Origin: Actinomycetota bacterium
GTDB lineage: Bacteria; Actinomycetota; Humimicrobiia; Humimicrobiales; Humimicrobiaceae
Direction: 5' to 3'
Assembly: GCA_023475715.1 (NCBI GenBank)
Contig: JAMCVO010000365.1
Coordinates: 1 to 5,293, forward strand
Length of the DNA: 5,293 bases
Made by a program: the position numbers and the translations under genes. Positions 1-5,218 of the stretch are shown here, in pieces. Each line of letters starts with the position of its first letter. Within the stretch, counting starts at the first letter, position 1. Below the pieces are notes generated by a model, which was not told the DNA's origin, searched no databases, and was given only the letters and a program-made list of their open reading frames with translations.

Positions 1-414
1 ATCTTGTATTTTTTGTTTTATATCGAAATTAAAAAAATCTTTTGAATACAATATTTTTTTATCTATAATACCTTCGTTATTTTTAAACTCACTTTCTAAC
101 GGTAAATAATTAAATTCATCTTGAAAAGTAATAATTGAATTCGAAAAAGCCCTGTCAATGCATTTTTCTATATTATGTTCATCAAGTATTGAAGTATACG
201 AATATCCCACTCTTTTATCTTTAAAAATTCTTATTCCAATACCTTTTGTTTCTGCAAATGATAAATTATCTATCTGACCATTAAAAAGTTCCAATTCATT
301 GTGCGTTGAACTTGAACCGTAAATTTCAAATTCATCTACTTCTAATTTTTTTATTTTTAGGGAAGCATCTTTGCAAAATTGCACAAGACTTTTTCCATTT
401 TTCCCTTTAACCAT
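1..414 (-). CDS. pmbA: PmbA/TldE-type metalloprotease subunit, N-terminal part (cut by window edge)
   Basis: This is the first 138 codons of a TldE (PmbA) family protein; the rest lies beyond base 1. In the family, TldE pairs with TldD to form a protease that degrades or trims unfolded or modified peptides in the cytoplasm (CcdA antitoxin and microcin B17 maturation in E. coli). TldE lacks the zinc motif and TldD supplies the catalysis. The visible part has the family's N-terminal pattern: a strand with NELELFNGQIDN (residues 39-50), then GIGIRIFKDKRVGYSYTS (58-74), matching the 'glgvRvf.dgr.G.a.ts' core. The ATG at 414-412 is the only possible start, because a TAA lies in frame four codons upstream; its ribosome site is weak (GGA). 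It follows tldD by 25 bp on the same strand, the usual partner order. The position beside tldD makes the TldE assignment likely, although the C-terminal half that would confirm the missing HExxxH is not in view. Confidence 0.88.
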   Translation of the reverse strand, partial: MVKGKNGKSLVQFCKDASLKIKKLEVDEFEIYGSSSTHNELELFNGQIDNLSFAETKGIGIRIFKDKRVGYSYTSILDEHNIEKCIDRAFSNSIITFQDEFNYLPLESEFKNNEGIIDKKILYSKDFFNFDIKQKIQD

Positions 415-439
415 AATTTTCCATTAATTTATTATCTTT

Positions 440-1831
440 TTATATTTTAATATCTGTACCGCCAACAGTTATTTCACTTACGAGTATTGTTGGTTGCCCG
501 ACTTCGTTTGAAATGGCCTGGCCTCCCTTTCCGCAAAAACCCGGAGCAAAATCAAGATCGCTGCCAATTGCTTCTATCTTGTTTAATACTTCTGGACCAT
601 TTCCAATTAATGTGGCTCCTTTTATTGGATAAGTTATCTCCCCATCTTCAATTATATATCCTTCACTTATTCCGAAAACAAAATCACCGACAGCAGGGTC
701 AACCTGTCCTCCTGAAAATTCTTTTGCATATATTCCCTTTTTTACTGATTTTAAAATATTACCATGAGCTTCTTTGCCTTGCGCCAGGTAAGTATTGCTC
801 ATCCTCGGTATCGGTATATCCCTATACGACTGCCTTCTGCCATTGCTTGTTTGTTTTTTGTTCATTTTCTTTGCAGTTTTGTAATCAAAAATATAATTTT
901 TAAGTATTCCATCTTTTATTAATATATTTTCTTGTGATGGGAAACCTTCCCCATCAAAAGCATATGAACCCCAATGATAAGGCATGGCTGGATTATCAAT
1001 TGCAGTAACAATGCTGTTTGCAATTTTTTTGCCAATTTTATCCTTAAAAACAGATGCATCTTTTAATATAGCATCTGCTTCTAATCCATGGCCGCATGCC
1101 TCATGAAAAATAACTCCGCCAAATGCAGGACCTATGACAACCTGTTGAGAACCAGACGGAGCATTTACCGCTTCAAGCATTTTTATGGCAATTCTTGCGG
1201 CTTCCCCTGAAACAACGGTCGGTTTTTCAATTTCAAAAACTTCATAACCACTGGTTCTGGCAAGTGACTTGTATCCGGTTCTAATTTCTTTTTTTTGCTG
1301 TGCAACCACGTTAGCAGAAAGCATTACTTTGGTGTTATTGTCATGACATATGATGCCTTCCGAATTAGCAATATAAATTTCTTCTTCCATATCCGAAAGA
1401 TTTGAAGAAACCTGAATAATATAATGACTGTAGTTTCGGGCAAAGCTATCCACACTTAACAAGACTTCCTTCTTCTTGTCCTGACTTATATCTGAAGGAT
1501 GTTTTTTTATTGGTGCAATATAAGAATTATAAATTTCATTTAGGTTTAGAAGCTTATTTTCAGAGGTTTCATTCACGGCGGAGCTTAATATCCGTGCAGC
1601 ATTTAATAAGATGTCCTGCTGGAGTGAGTCTACATAAGCATAAAAAGTGCTGTCTTTATAAATTAAGCGAAGACCACAACCTAATTCAAATCCACTGCTT
1701 GAATTCTCAATTTTACCATCTTCTAACTTTATATTATTAACTTCTTTTTTTTGTGCAAAAACTTCAGAGAAACTTCCACCTGTTTTCAACAGTATGTTTA
1801 AAATTTTCTTTGTAAGGGTCTTATTAATCAT
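440..1831 (-). CDS. tldD: TldD zinc metalloprotease
   Basis: This is a full-length TldD, the catalytic subunit of the TldD/TldE protease, at 463 aa (E. coli TldD is about 480). The zinc motif HEACGH (HExxxH) is at residues 243-248 and is followed by GLEAD. The conserved GFCGKGGQ at 431-438 carries Cys433, the family's third zinc ligand, so the enzyme should be active. The N-terminal domain (about 15-200) shows the DGKIE...GCGLRLIYKD pattern shared with PmbA. The middle has IPIPRMSNTYL (339-349), and the C-terminal barrel contains GGQVDPAVGDFVFGISEGY (374-392). The ATG is fixed by an in-frame TAG four codons upstream. No good Shine-Dalgarno site precedes it, so translation may depend on coupling to the YtxH-domain gene, which ends 13 bp upstream. 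pmbA follows 25 bp downstream. Family knowledge gives roles in peptide and RiPP leader processing or quality control. No precursor peptide gene is visible here, so the substrate is unknown. Confidence 0.96.
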   Translation of the reverse strand: MINKTLTKKILNILLKTGGSFSEVFAQKKEVNNIKLEDGKIENSSSGFELGCGLRLIYKDSTFYAYVDSLQQDILLNAARILSSAVNETSENKLLNLNEIYNSYIAPIKKHPSDISQDKKKEVLLSVDSFARNYSHYIIQVSSNLSDMEEEIYIANSEGIICHDNNTKVMLSANVVAQQKKEIRTGYKSLARTSGYEVFEIEKPTVVSGEAARIAIKMLEAVNAPSGSQQVVIGPAFGGVIFHEACGHGLEADAILKDASVFKDKIGKKIANSIVTAIDNPAMPYHWGSYAFDGEGFPSQENILIKDGILKNYIFDYKTAKKMNKKQTSNGRRQSYRDIPIPRMSNTYLAQGKEAHGNILKSVKKGIYAKEFSGGQVDPAVGDFVFGISEGYIIEDGEITYPIKGATLIGNGPEVLNKIEAIGSDLDFAPGFCGKGGQAISNEVGQPTILVSEITVGGTDIKI

Positions 1832-1844
1832 TTTAAAGTGCTAC

Positions 1845-2219
1845 TTAAGATAAATAATCTTCAGCTTCTTTAGCCTTGGTTTTACTTTCATTTACTACAA
1901 TTTTAATTTTCTTTGCTGTATCTTCTACTTTTTTTTTGCCCTTTTCCCATATTTCTTCTCCTGCTATTTTTAACTCTTCTATTTTCTGTTTTCCAACTTG
2001 AGCTAAATCCTTTGTTTTTTCCACTACATCCCCGAGACTTTCTTTACCTTTCTCTATTATTTTTCCACTTTTTTCCAAAAGCTCTTTTCTGATTTCCTTT
2101 CCTGATTTTGGAGCAAAAAGTATACCCAGTATCCCTCCAATAATTAACCCGATAAAAAGAGCTGCAGCAACACTTCCTGCACTACCACTATTGTGACCGT
2201 AATTATTTTCAGAATTCAT
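1845..2219 (-). CDS. YtxH domain-containing membrane-anchored protein
   Basis: This small protein (124 aa) has the YtxH architecture. A polar glycine/serine-rich start (1-14) is followed by one glycine-rich transmembrane segment (about 15-35), the diagnostic LFAPKSGKEIR motif (34-44), and a long charged helical tail (45-124) rich in Lys and Glu that is probably coiled coil or amphipathic. Such proteins sit in the cell membrane with the tail probably in the cytoplasm; their molecular role is poorly known. In Bacillus subtilis, ytxH lies in the ytxGHJ general-stress operon with a DUF948 gene (ytxG), and the same order is seen here. The start is supported by a strong AGGAGGT site 4 nt upstream that overlaps the stop of the DUF948 gene, suggesting translational coupling. 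tldD begins 13 bp after its stop. The domain call is strong; the function is open. Confidence 0.9.
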   Translation of the reverse strand: MNSENNYGHNSGSAGSVAAALFIGLIIGGILGILFAPKSGKEIRKELLEKSGKIIEKGKESLGDVVEKTKDLAQVGKQKIEELKIAGEEIWEKGKKKVEDTAKKIKIVVNESKTKAKEAEDYLS

Positions 2220-2223
2220 TTTT

Positions 2224-2230
2224 ACCTCCT
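2224..2230 (-). promoter_or_regulatory. Ribosome binding site of the YtxH-domain gene, overlapping the upstream stop
   Basis: AGGAGGT lies 4 nt before the ATG at 2219. Its first two bases are the last two of the TAG stop (2231-2229) of the DUF948 gene. Ribosomes ending the first gene would therefore sit on the start signal of the second, consistent with coupled translation. Confidence 0.8.
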
Positions 2231-2624
2231 ATTCTTGTTTCTTATCTTGATTTTTTTCATTATTTTTTTCTTCACTTGCTGCTTTTTTTATACCACTGGC
2301 AAGACCGACACCCGCACTAATCAATTTTATAAGAGGATTTGTTAAAAGTATCCTTGCCAGTCTTACGACTTTTTCAAGTTGTTCCACAATAGAACTTACA
2401 CTTTGTGTCAATTCGCTTATTGAACCAATTTCAGCATTTAGATTAGTAACTGTAGTATTTAATTTTTCAACCATAGGAACAATGCTTTCGTTCAATTTTT
2501 CTGCCAGGAATTTAAAACGGTTTATAAGCCGCAGCAAAGGAATTGAAACGATTATTCCGATTATGGCAAAAGCTGAAATTAATATAATAGCAACCAGTCC
2601 AACTATTTCTAATGAAGAGTTCAT
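2229..2624 (-). CDS. DUF948 domain-containing membrane protein (YtxG-like)
   Basis: This protein has 131 aa when read from the ATG at 2624. It has one N-terminal transmembrane helix (about 7-30), a heptad-like helical stretch (33-90) that is a likely coiled coil, a conserved-looking NPLIKLISAGVGLASGIKK segment (96-114), and a hydrophilic Lys/Glu/Asn tail. This matches the DUF948 layout, as in B. subtilis YtxG. Its molecular function is unknown; family members are membrane-anchored and often lie next to YtxH-domain genes, as here (9 bp gap). The frame is open back to a TTG at 2675, which would add 17 mostly hydrophobic residues. That TTG has no ribosome site, whereas the internal ATG has GAGGT 4 nt upstream, so the shorter form is preferred. 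It is the first gene of the minus-strand cluster, with a predicted promoter at 2690-2718. Family membership is inferred from architecture plus neighbour and is less certain than for the YtxH gene. Confidence 0.82.
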   Translation of the reverse strand: MNSSLEIVGLVAIILISAFAIIGIIVSIPLLRLINRFKFLAEKLNESIVPMVEKLNTTVTNLNAEIGSISELTQSVSSIVEQLEKVVRLARILLTNPLIKLISAGVGLASGIKKAASEEKNNEKNQDKKQE

Positions 2625-2628
2625 AATG

Positions 2629-2633
2629 ACCTC
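2629..2633 (-). promoter_or_regulatory. Ribosome binding site that decides the DUF948 gene start
   Basis: GAGGT lies 4 nt before the ATG at 2624-2622. The upstream TTG at 2675 has no comparable site, so this element selects the 131-aa form over the 148-aa reading. Confidence 0.75.
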
Positions 2634-2689
2634 ATAAATAAAATTTATAAAATATAAAAAAATAAAAAGATACAATAAGGCTTTAAGTC

Positions 2690-2718
2690 ATTATATAAAT
2701 TTTATTTATATTATTCAA
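2690..2718 (-). promoter_or_regulatory. Predicted sigma-70-like promoter of the DUF948-YtxH-tldD-pmbA cluster
   Basis: On the minus strand, a TTGAAT -35 box (2718-2713, 4 of 6 matches to TTGACA) and a perfect TATAAT -10 box (2695-2690) are separated by exactly 17 nt. Transcription would begin near 2683, giving a leader of about 59 nt before the DUF948 ATG. The region is very AT-rich, so chance matches are possible. The spacing and location make this the best candidate. Confidence 0.5.
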
Positions 2719-2742
2719 AAAATATTAAAACTAATTTATAAT
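2714..2742 (+). promoter_or_regulatory. Predicted sigma-70-like promoter of the lipoprotein gene
   Basis: TTCAAA (2714-2719, 4 of 6 matches to the -35 consensus) and a perfect TATAAT (2737-2742) are separated by 17 nt. The expected start near 2749 would leave a leader of about 38 nt before the ATG at 2787. The -35 box overlaps, on the opposite strand, the -35 box of the divergent cluster. High AT content lowers certainty. Confidence 0.5.
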
Positions 2743-2786
2743 ATACGGGACTGGAAACTATAAAATATTTAATATGAAAGGTTAAA

Positions 2787-3428
2787 ATGTTAAAACTAAA
2801 AAACAAAGAAAAAATACAATCGAAAATATTAAGCGTAATGACAATTACTTTTATATTTTTTATGATCATAGCATTTTTAATCATTTCATCAACTTCATGC
2901 TCTTCTATATTAGGTGGAACTGCAACTGCCAAAACAGATGTCAGCACTAATCAGACAGATACTAACAAGGAAGAAAATACAAATAGTGGCACCACTGCAC
3001 AAGAAACGGTAGCGGAAGTCGATTTTGTAAATGCAACTATCGGTGCTGAAATAAAGGGTTATATTCCTTCCTACATGCTGACTGATAAGGATAACTTCAT
3101 AAAGATCGAAATAACAAATACTTCAGATTTTACATGGAGAACTGACAAGCCAAATCTTGTAAGGATAGGATATCACTACTACGGTCAGGATGTTGATTTT
3201 ACCAGTTATGACCAGACAGCCAGGACTGTATTGCCGCAGGAGGTAAAACCCGGAGAAACTGTGACAGTTGATGTTTTAATAAATGACATCAAGAATGAAG
3301 GTACATATGTCATCCAGATAGATCCGGTAATGGAAGGAAGCAACATCGCAGAAAACAATTTCTGGTTCTCGTCAAAGGGTGTTTCCATGCTTGAAGGTCC
3401 TGCTTATTTTGGACCTAGCGGTAAGTAA
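2787..3428 (+). CDS. Secreted lipoprotein with C-terminal beta-sandwich-like domain, function unknown
   Basis: This 213-aa protein is the only plus-strand gene in the window. It has a lysine-rich n-region (1-13), a hydrophobic stretch (about 14-34) and a likely lipidated Cys38 in ISSTSCSS. The lipobox is imperfect, with Ser rather than Leu at -3. A Thr/Asn/Glu-rich linker (about 43-75) would span from the membrane. The C-terminal domain (about 78-200) shows a recurring pattern: ITNTSDFTW (109-117), RIGYHYYGQD (126-135), ARTVLP (145-150), VKPGETVTVDV (153-163), GTYVIQIDPVMEG (172-184) and FWFSSKG (192-198). The order N-t-W, YHW-like, RT.LP, v.PGe, G.Y.l..D.v.E, WF..G is one I know from beta-sandwich modules appended to many bacterial surface and glycan-related proteins; I cannot name the family with certainty. 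The start has AAAGG 5 nt upstream. Its last codons overlap the convergent comB-like gene. A binding or adhesion role is possible but unproven. Confidence 0.87.
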   Translation: MLKLKNKEKIQSKILSVMTITFIFFMIIAFLIISSTSCSSILGGTATAKTDVSTNQTDTNKEENTNSGTTAQETVAEVDFVNATIGAEIKGYIPSYMLTDKDNFIKIEITNTSDFTWRTDKPNLVRIGYHYYGQDVDFTSYDQTARTVLPQEVKPGETVTVDVLINDIKNEGTYVIQIDPVMEGSNIAENNFWFSSKGVSMLEGPAYFGPSGK

Positions 3429-4263
3429 CCGTATTAGTTTCATATTTTCTTACAACAAATAACTGGTCGATTTTATAGGTGGTTTTTATTATTTTGTTTT
3501 TCAGGTATGTTCTGTAGGTCTTTTCAGCCTTAATATTTTTTGAATTTAGAATATATAATTTTGCTGCTATTTTAAATTTATTTAACTGGCTGCAGAATTC
3601 TATATCTTCACCTGAACAGACCTTTCTTAGTGAATTTGCACTGCTGGATTTCTCAAGAGCATTTATAACATCGCTGTCTGTTAATGCAGCAGTCATAGCC
3701 AATTTAGCGCTGTCGCTGAATTCAAATCTTAATGGTTTTGTCAAAAGATACTTTACTGCAATACCTGCCGTATAAACATCGTCGTAAGCTATTTTGCCTT
3801 TTTCTCCGGAGCAAAGCAGAGCAATATCATTATTATTCTTTAAAGCATGATCAACCAAGGTATCAATCGTATAATTCATATTTAAAATAGATAATATAAA
3901 TACTGCAGGACATTCTCTTGTCTTAAAAATTGACTGCGTGCCATTAGTGGTCATTATTATAAATCCCTTATCTTTAATATCGAGTTCAGATATCTCAAGT
4001 GGCGAATTACCATAATCAAATCCCTTTGGAGGAAGCCCTCCTTCTTCGCCACATAAAATATAATCAGTAAATATCTTTTTGAATATGAATGCCTGCCTTT
4101 TGTTTCCGGCAATAATTACTTCCTTACCACCGCATCCAAGAATTGTTGCAATTGTTGAAGCCGCTCTTATTGTATCTATTACTCCACAGACACAATTCTT
4201 TAAATCAACTTCTTCTATTTCTTTGCTGTCAAAACGGTTTGTAAATATTACATGTATTTTCAC
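3415..4263 (-). CDS. comB: ComB-like 2-phosphosulfolactate phosphatase family protein
   Basis: This 282-aa protein belongs to the ComB family, whose characterised members are Mg-dependent enzymes that remove phosphate from 2-phosphosulfolactate in coenzyme M or sulfolactate synthesis. Visible family motifs, in order, are VIDTIRAAST (28-37), CGEEGGLPPKGFDYGNSP (71-88), MTTNGT (104-109), and CSGEKGKIAYDDVYTAG (151-167), followed by SLRKVCSGEDIEFC (211-224). The conserved core ends near 238. A further ~44 residues form a basic tail (8 Lys, 3 Arg, 3 acidic), longer than usual for the family. The start is GTG (4263-4261); GAGG 4 nt upstream and an in-frame TGA three codons back support it. It lies 6 bp after purC, suggesting a shared transcript, and its 3' end overlaps the lipoprotein gene. 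No other coenzyme M or sulfolactate gene is visible, so the actual substrate may differ from the family name. Confidence 0.88.
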   Translation of the reverse strand: MKIHVIFTNRFDSKEIEEVDLKNCVCGVIDTIRAASTIATILGCGGKEVIIAGNKRQAFIFKKIFTDYILCGEEGGLPPKGFDYGNSPLEISELDIKDKGFIIMTTNGTQSIFKTRECPAVFILSILNMNYTIDTLVDHALKNNNDIALLCSGEKGKIAYDDVYTAGIAVKYLLTKPLRFEFSDSAKLAMTAALTDSDVINALEKSSSANSLRKVCSGEDIEFCSQLNKFKIAAKLYILNSKNIKAEKTYRTYLKNKIIKTTYKIDQLFVVRKYETNTVTYR

Positions 4264-4267
4264 CAGT

Positions 4268-4271
4268 CCTC
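4268..4271 (-). promoter_or_regulatory. Ribosome binding site of comB on the purC stop codon
   Basis: GAGG lies 4 nt before the GTG start at 4263 and shares its first two bases with the purC TGA stop (4272-4270). The overlap suggests that comB translation depends on ribosomes finishing purC. Confidence 0.65.
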
Positions 4272-5163
4272 ATTTCAAATCAAATTTTTTTCCAACCAGT
4301 TTTTCATACGCAGTAATATATCTTTCAGTTGTTTTTAAAATTACTTCTTCAGATAATTTCGGAGGAGTTGAGTTTCTATCCCAGTTAGTGCTGAGAAGAT
4401 AGTCCCTGACATATTGCTTATCAAAGCTTAACTGCTGTCTTCCAGGCTCATATTCATCAAGTGGCCAGAACCTGGATGAATCTGGTGTCAAAACTTCATC
4501 TACAAGGATTATCCCACCATCACTGTCACCGAATTCAAATTTTGTATCAGCTATTATTATTCCTTTCTGATAAGCATAATTGGAGGCTTTTAGATATAGT
4601 TCAATACTCTTATCTTTTAAGAATTCAATAACATCTGAACCAAAAACTCTTTTAGCTTTTTGTAATGTTATTGATAAATCATGCCCTACTTCGGCCTTAG
4701 TTGTTGGAGTAAAAATTGGTTCTGGCAGCTTGTCGCACATTTTTAAACCCGGCGGCAAATCTATATTGCCAATTTTTCCGCTTATTTTGTAATCTTCCCA
4801 TCCTGAACCTGTTATATATCCTCTTACAACGCATTCAATCGGATAAATCTTTGCTTTTTTTACTATTACAGATCTTTCCCGTAAAATTTCTTTATATTTT
4901 TTAAATATCTTAGGAAATTTTTCAAAATCGGTTTCAATTAAATGATTTTTAATTATATCTTTTAAATAATTAAACCAAAATATTGAAATCTTATTAAGTA
5001 CGGCACCTTTATATGGGATCAGTGTTGGAAGTATGAAATCAAATGCTGAAATTCTGTCTGTTGTCACAATTAAAATTTTATCTTCAAATGAAAACATTTC
5101 CCGTACTTTACCGCTTTTTATCTTATCAACATTTTCTATTTCAACATTTCCAATTAATTTCAT
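4270..5163 (-). CDS. purC: Phosphoribosylaminoimidazole-succinocarboxamide synthase (SAICAR synthetase)
   Basis: PurC joins CAIR with aspartate using ATP to make SAICAR, a late step of IMP synthesis in the cytoplasm. The protein has 297 aa, matching the longer form of the family (yeast Ade1-like) rather than the ~240-aa E. coli type. The N-terminal KIKSGKVREMF (14-24) and TTDRISAFD (34-42) form the nucleotide-binding lobe. Signature one, YPIECVVRGYITGSG, is at 107-121, with FTPTTKAEVGHD at 151-162. Signature two, IIADTKFEFG, is at 203-212, and VDEVLTPDSSRFW (221-233) and the C-terminal helices follow. All expected motifs are intact. The ATG is preceded by AGGAGG at a 5-nt gap. An unrecognised gene ends 45 bp upstream on the same strand, and comB starts 6 bp downstream, so purC is probably internal to an operon. 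No other purine gene is recognisable in the window. Confidence 0.97.
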   Translation of the reverse strand: MKLIGNVEIENVDKIKSGKVREMFSFEDKILIVTTDRISAFDFILPTLIPYKGAVLNKISIFWFNYLKDIIKNHLIETDFEKFPKIFKKYKEILRERSVIVKKAKIYPIECVVRGYITGSGWEDYKISGKIGNIDLPPGLKMCDKLPEPIFTPTTKAEVGHDLSITLQKAKRVFGSDVIEFLKDKSIELYLKASNYAYQKGIIIADTKFEFGDSDGGIILVDEVLTPDSSRFWPLDEYEPGRQQLSFDKQYVRDYLLSTNWDRNSTPPKLSEEVILKTTERYITAYEKLVGKKFDLK

Positions 5164-5168
5164 TTTTG

Positions 5169-5174
5169 CCTCCT
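5169..5174 (-). promoter_or_regulatory. Ribosome binding site of purC
   Basis: AGGAGG lies 5 nt before the purC ATG at 5163-5161, the strongest type of site, and it fixes the start. Confidence 0.8.
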
Positions 5175-5193
5175 GTAATTCTTATATTGTTTT

Positions 5194-5218
5194 ATCAGGT
5201 TAGCTCTGTTAACCTGAT
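5194..5218 (-). other. Stem-loop between the upstream gene and purC
   Basis: A perfect 9-bp inverted repeat (ATCAGGTTA at 5194-5202 and TAACCTGAT at 5210-5218) with a 7-nt loop would form a hairpin in the minus-strand transcript. The first arm, as transcribed, contains most of the last codons and part of the TAA stop of the upstream gene. No T-run follows on either strand, so it is not a standard intrinsic terminator. It could pause or weaken transcription, mark an RNA processing point, or protect the upstream mRNA end. Confidence 0.55.

Noticed and set aside
487..903. Plus-strand 138-codon open frame opposite tldD
   Set aside because: It lies entirely antisense to a strongly conserved gene, has odd Leu/His/Phe-rich composition and no recognisable domain.
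2621..2635. Four-codon upstream reading frame (ATG AGG TCA TTA TGA) overlapping the DUF948 start
   Set aside because: Its ATG contains part of the ribosome site itself, so it is most simply a by-product of a GAGGT next to an AT-rich start.
2229..2675. Longer 148-aa form of the DUF948 protein from TTG at 2675
   Set aside because: The TTG has no ribosome site and starts very close to the predicted transcription start, while the ATG at 2624 has a good GAGGT.
2774..2785. Three-codon upstream reading frame (ATG AAA GGT TAA) before the lipoprotein gene
   Set aside because: It is built from the ribosome site bases and has no ribosome site of its own; too short to call a leader peptide.
2711..2947. 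Minus-strand 78-codon open frame over the lipoprotein start and promoter
   Set aside because: It is antisense to the well-supported lipoprotein gene, and its hydrophobic composition comes from AT-rich sequence opposite the signal peptide.
3419..3431. Possible hairpin CGGT-AAGTA-ACCG as a bidirectional terminator at the convergent junction
   Set aside because: The stem is only 4 bp and no T-run follows on either strand.
4079..4402. Plus-strand 107-codon open frame across the purC-comB junction
   Set aside because: It is antisense to conserved motifs of both ComB and PurC, with no domain of its own.
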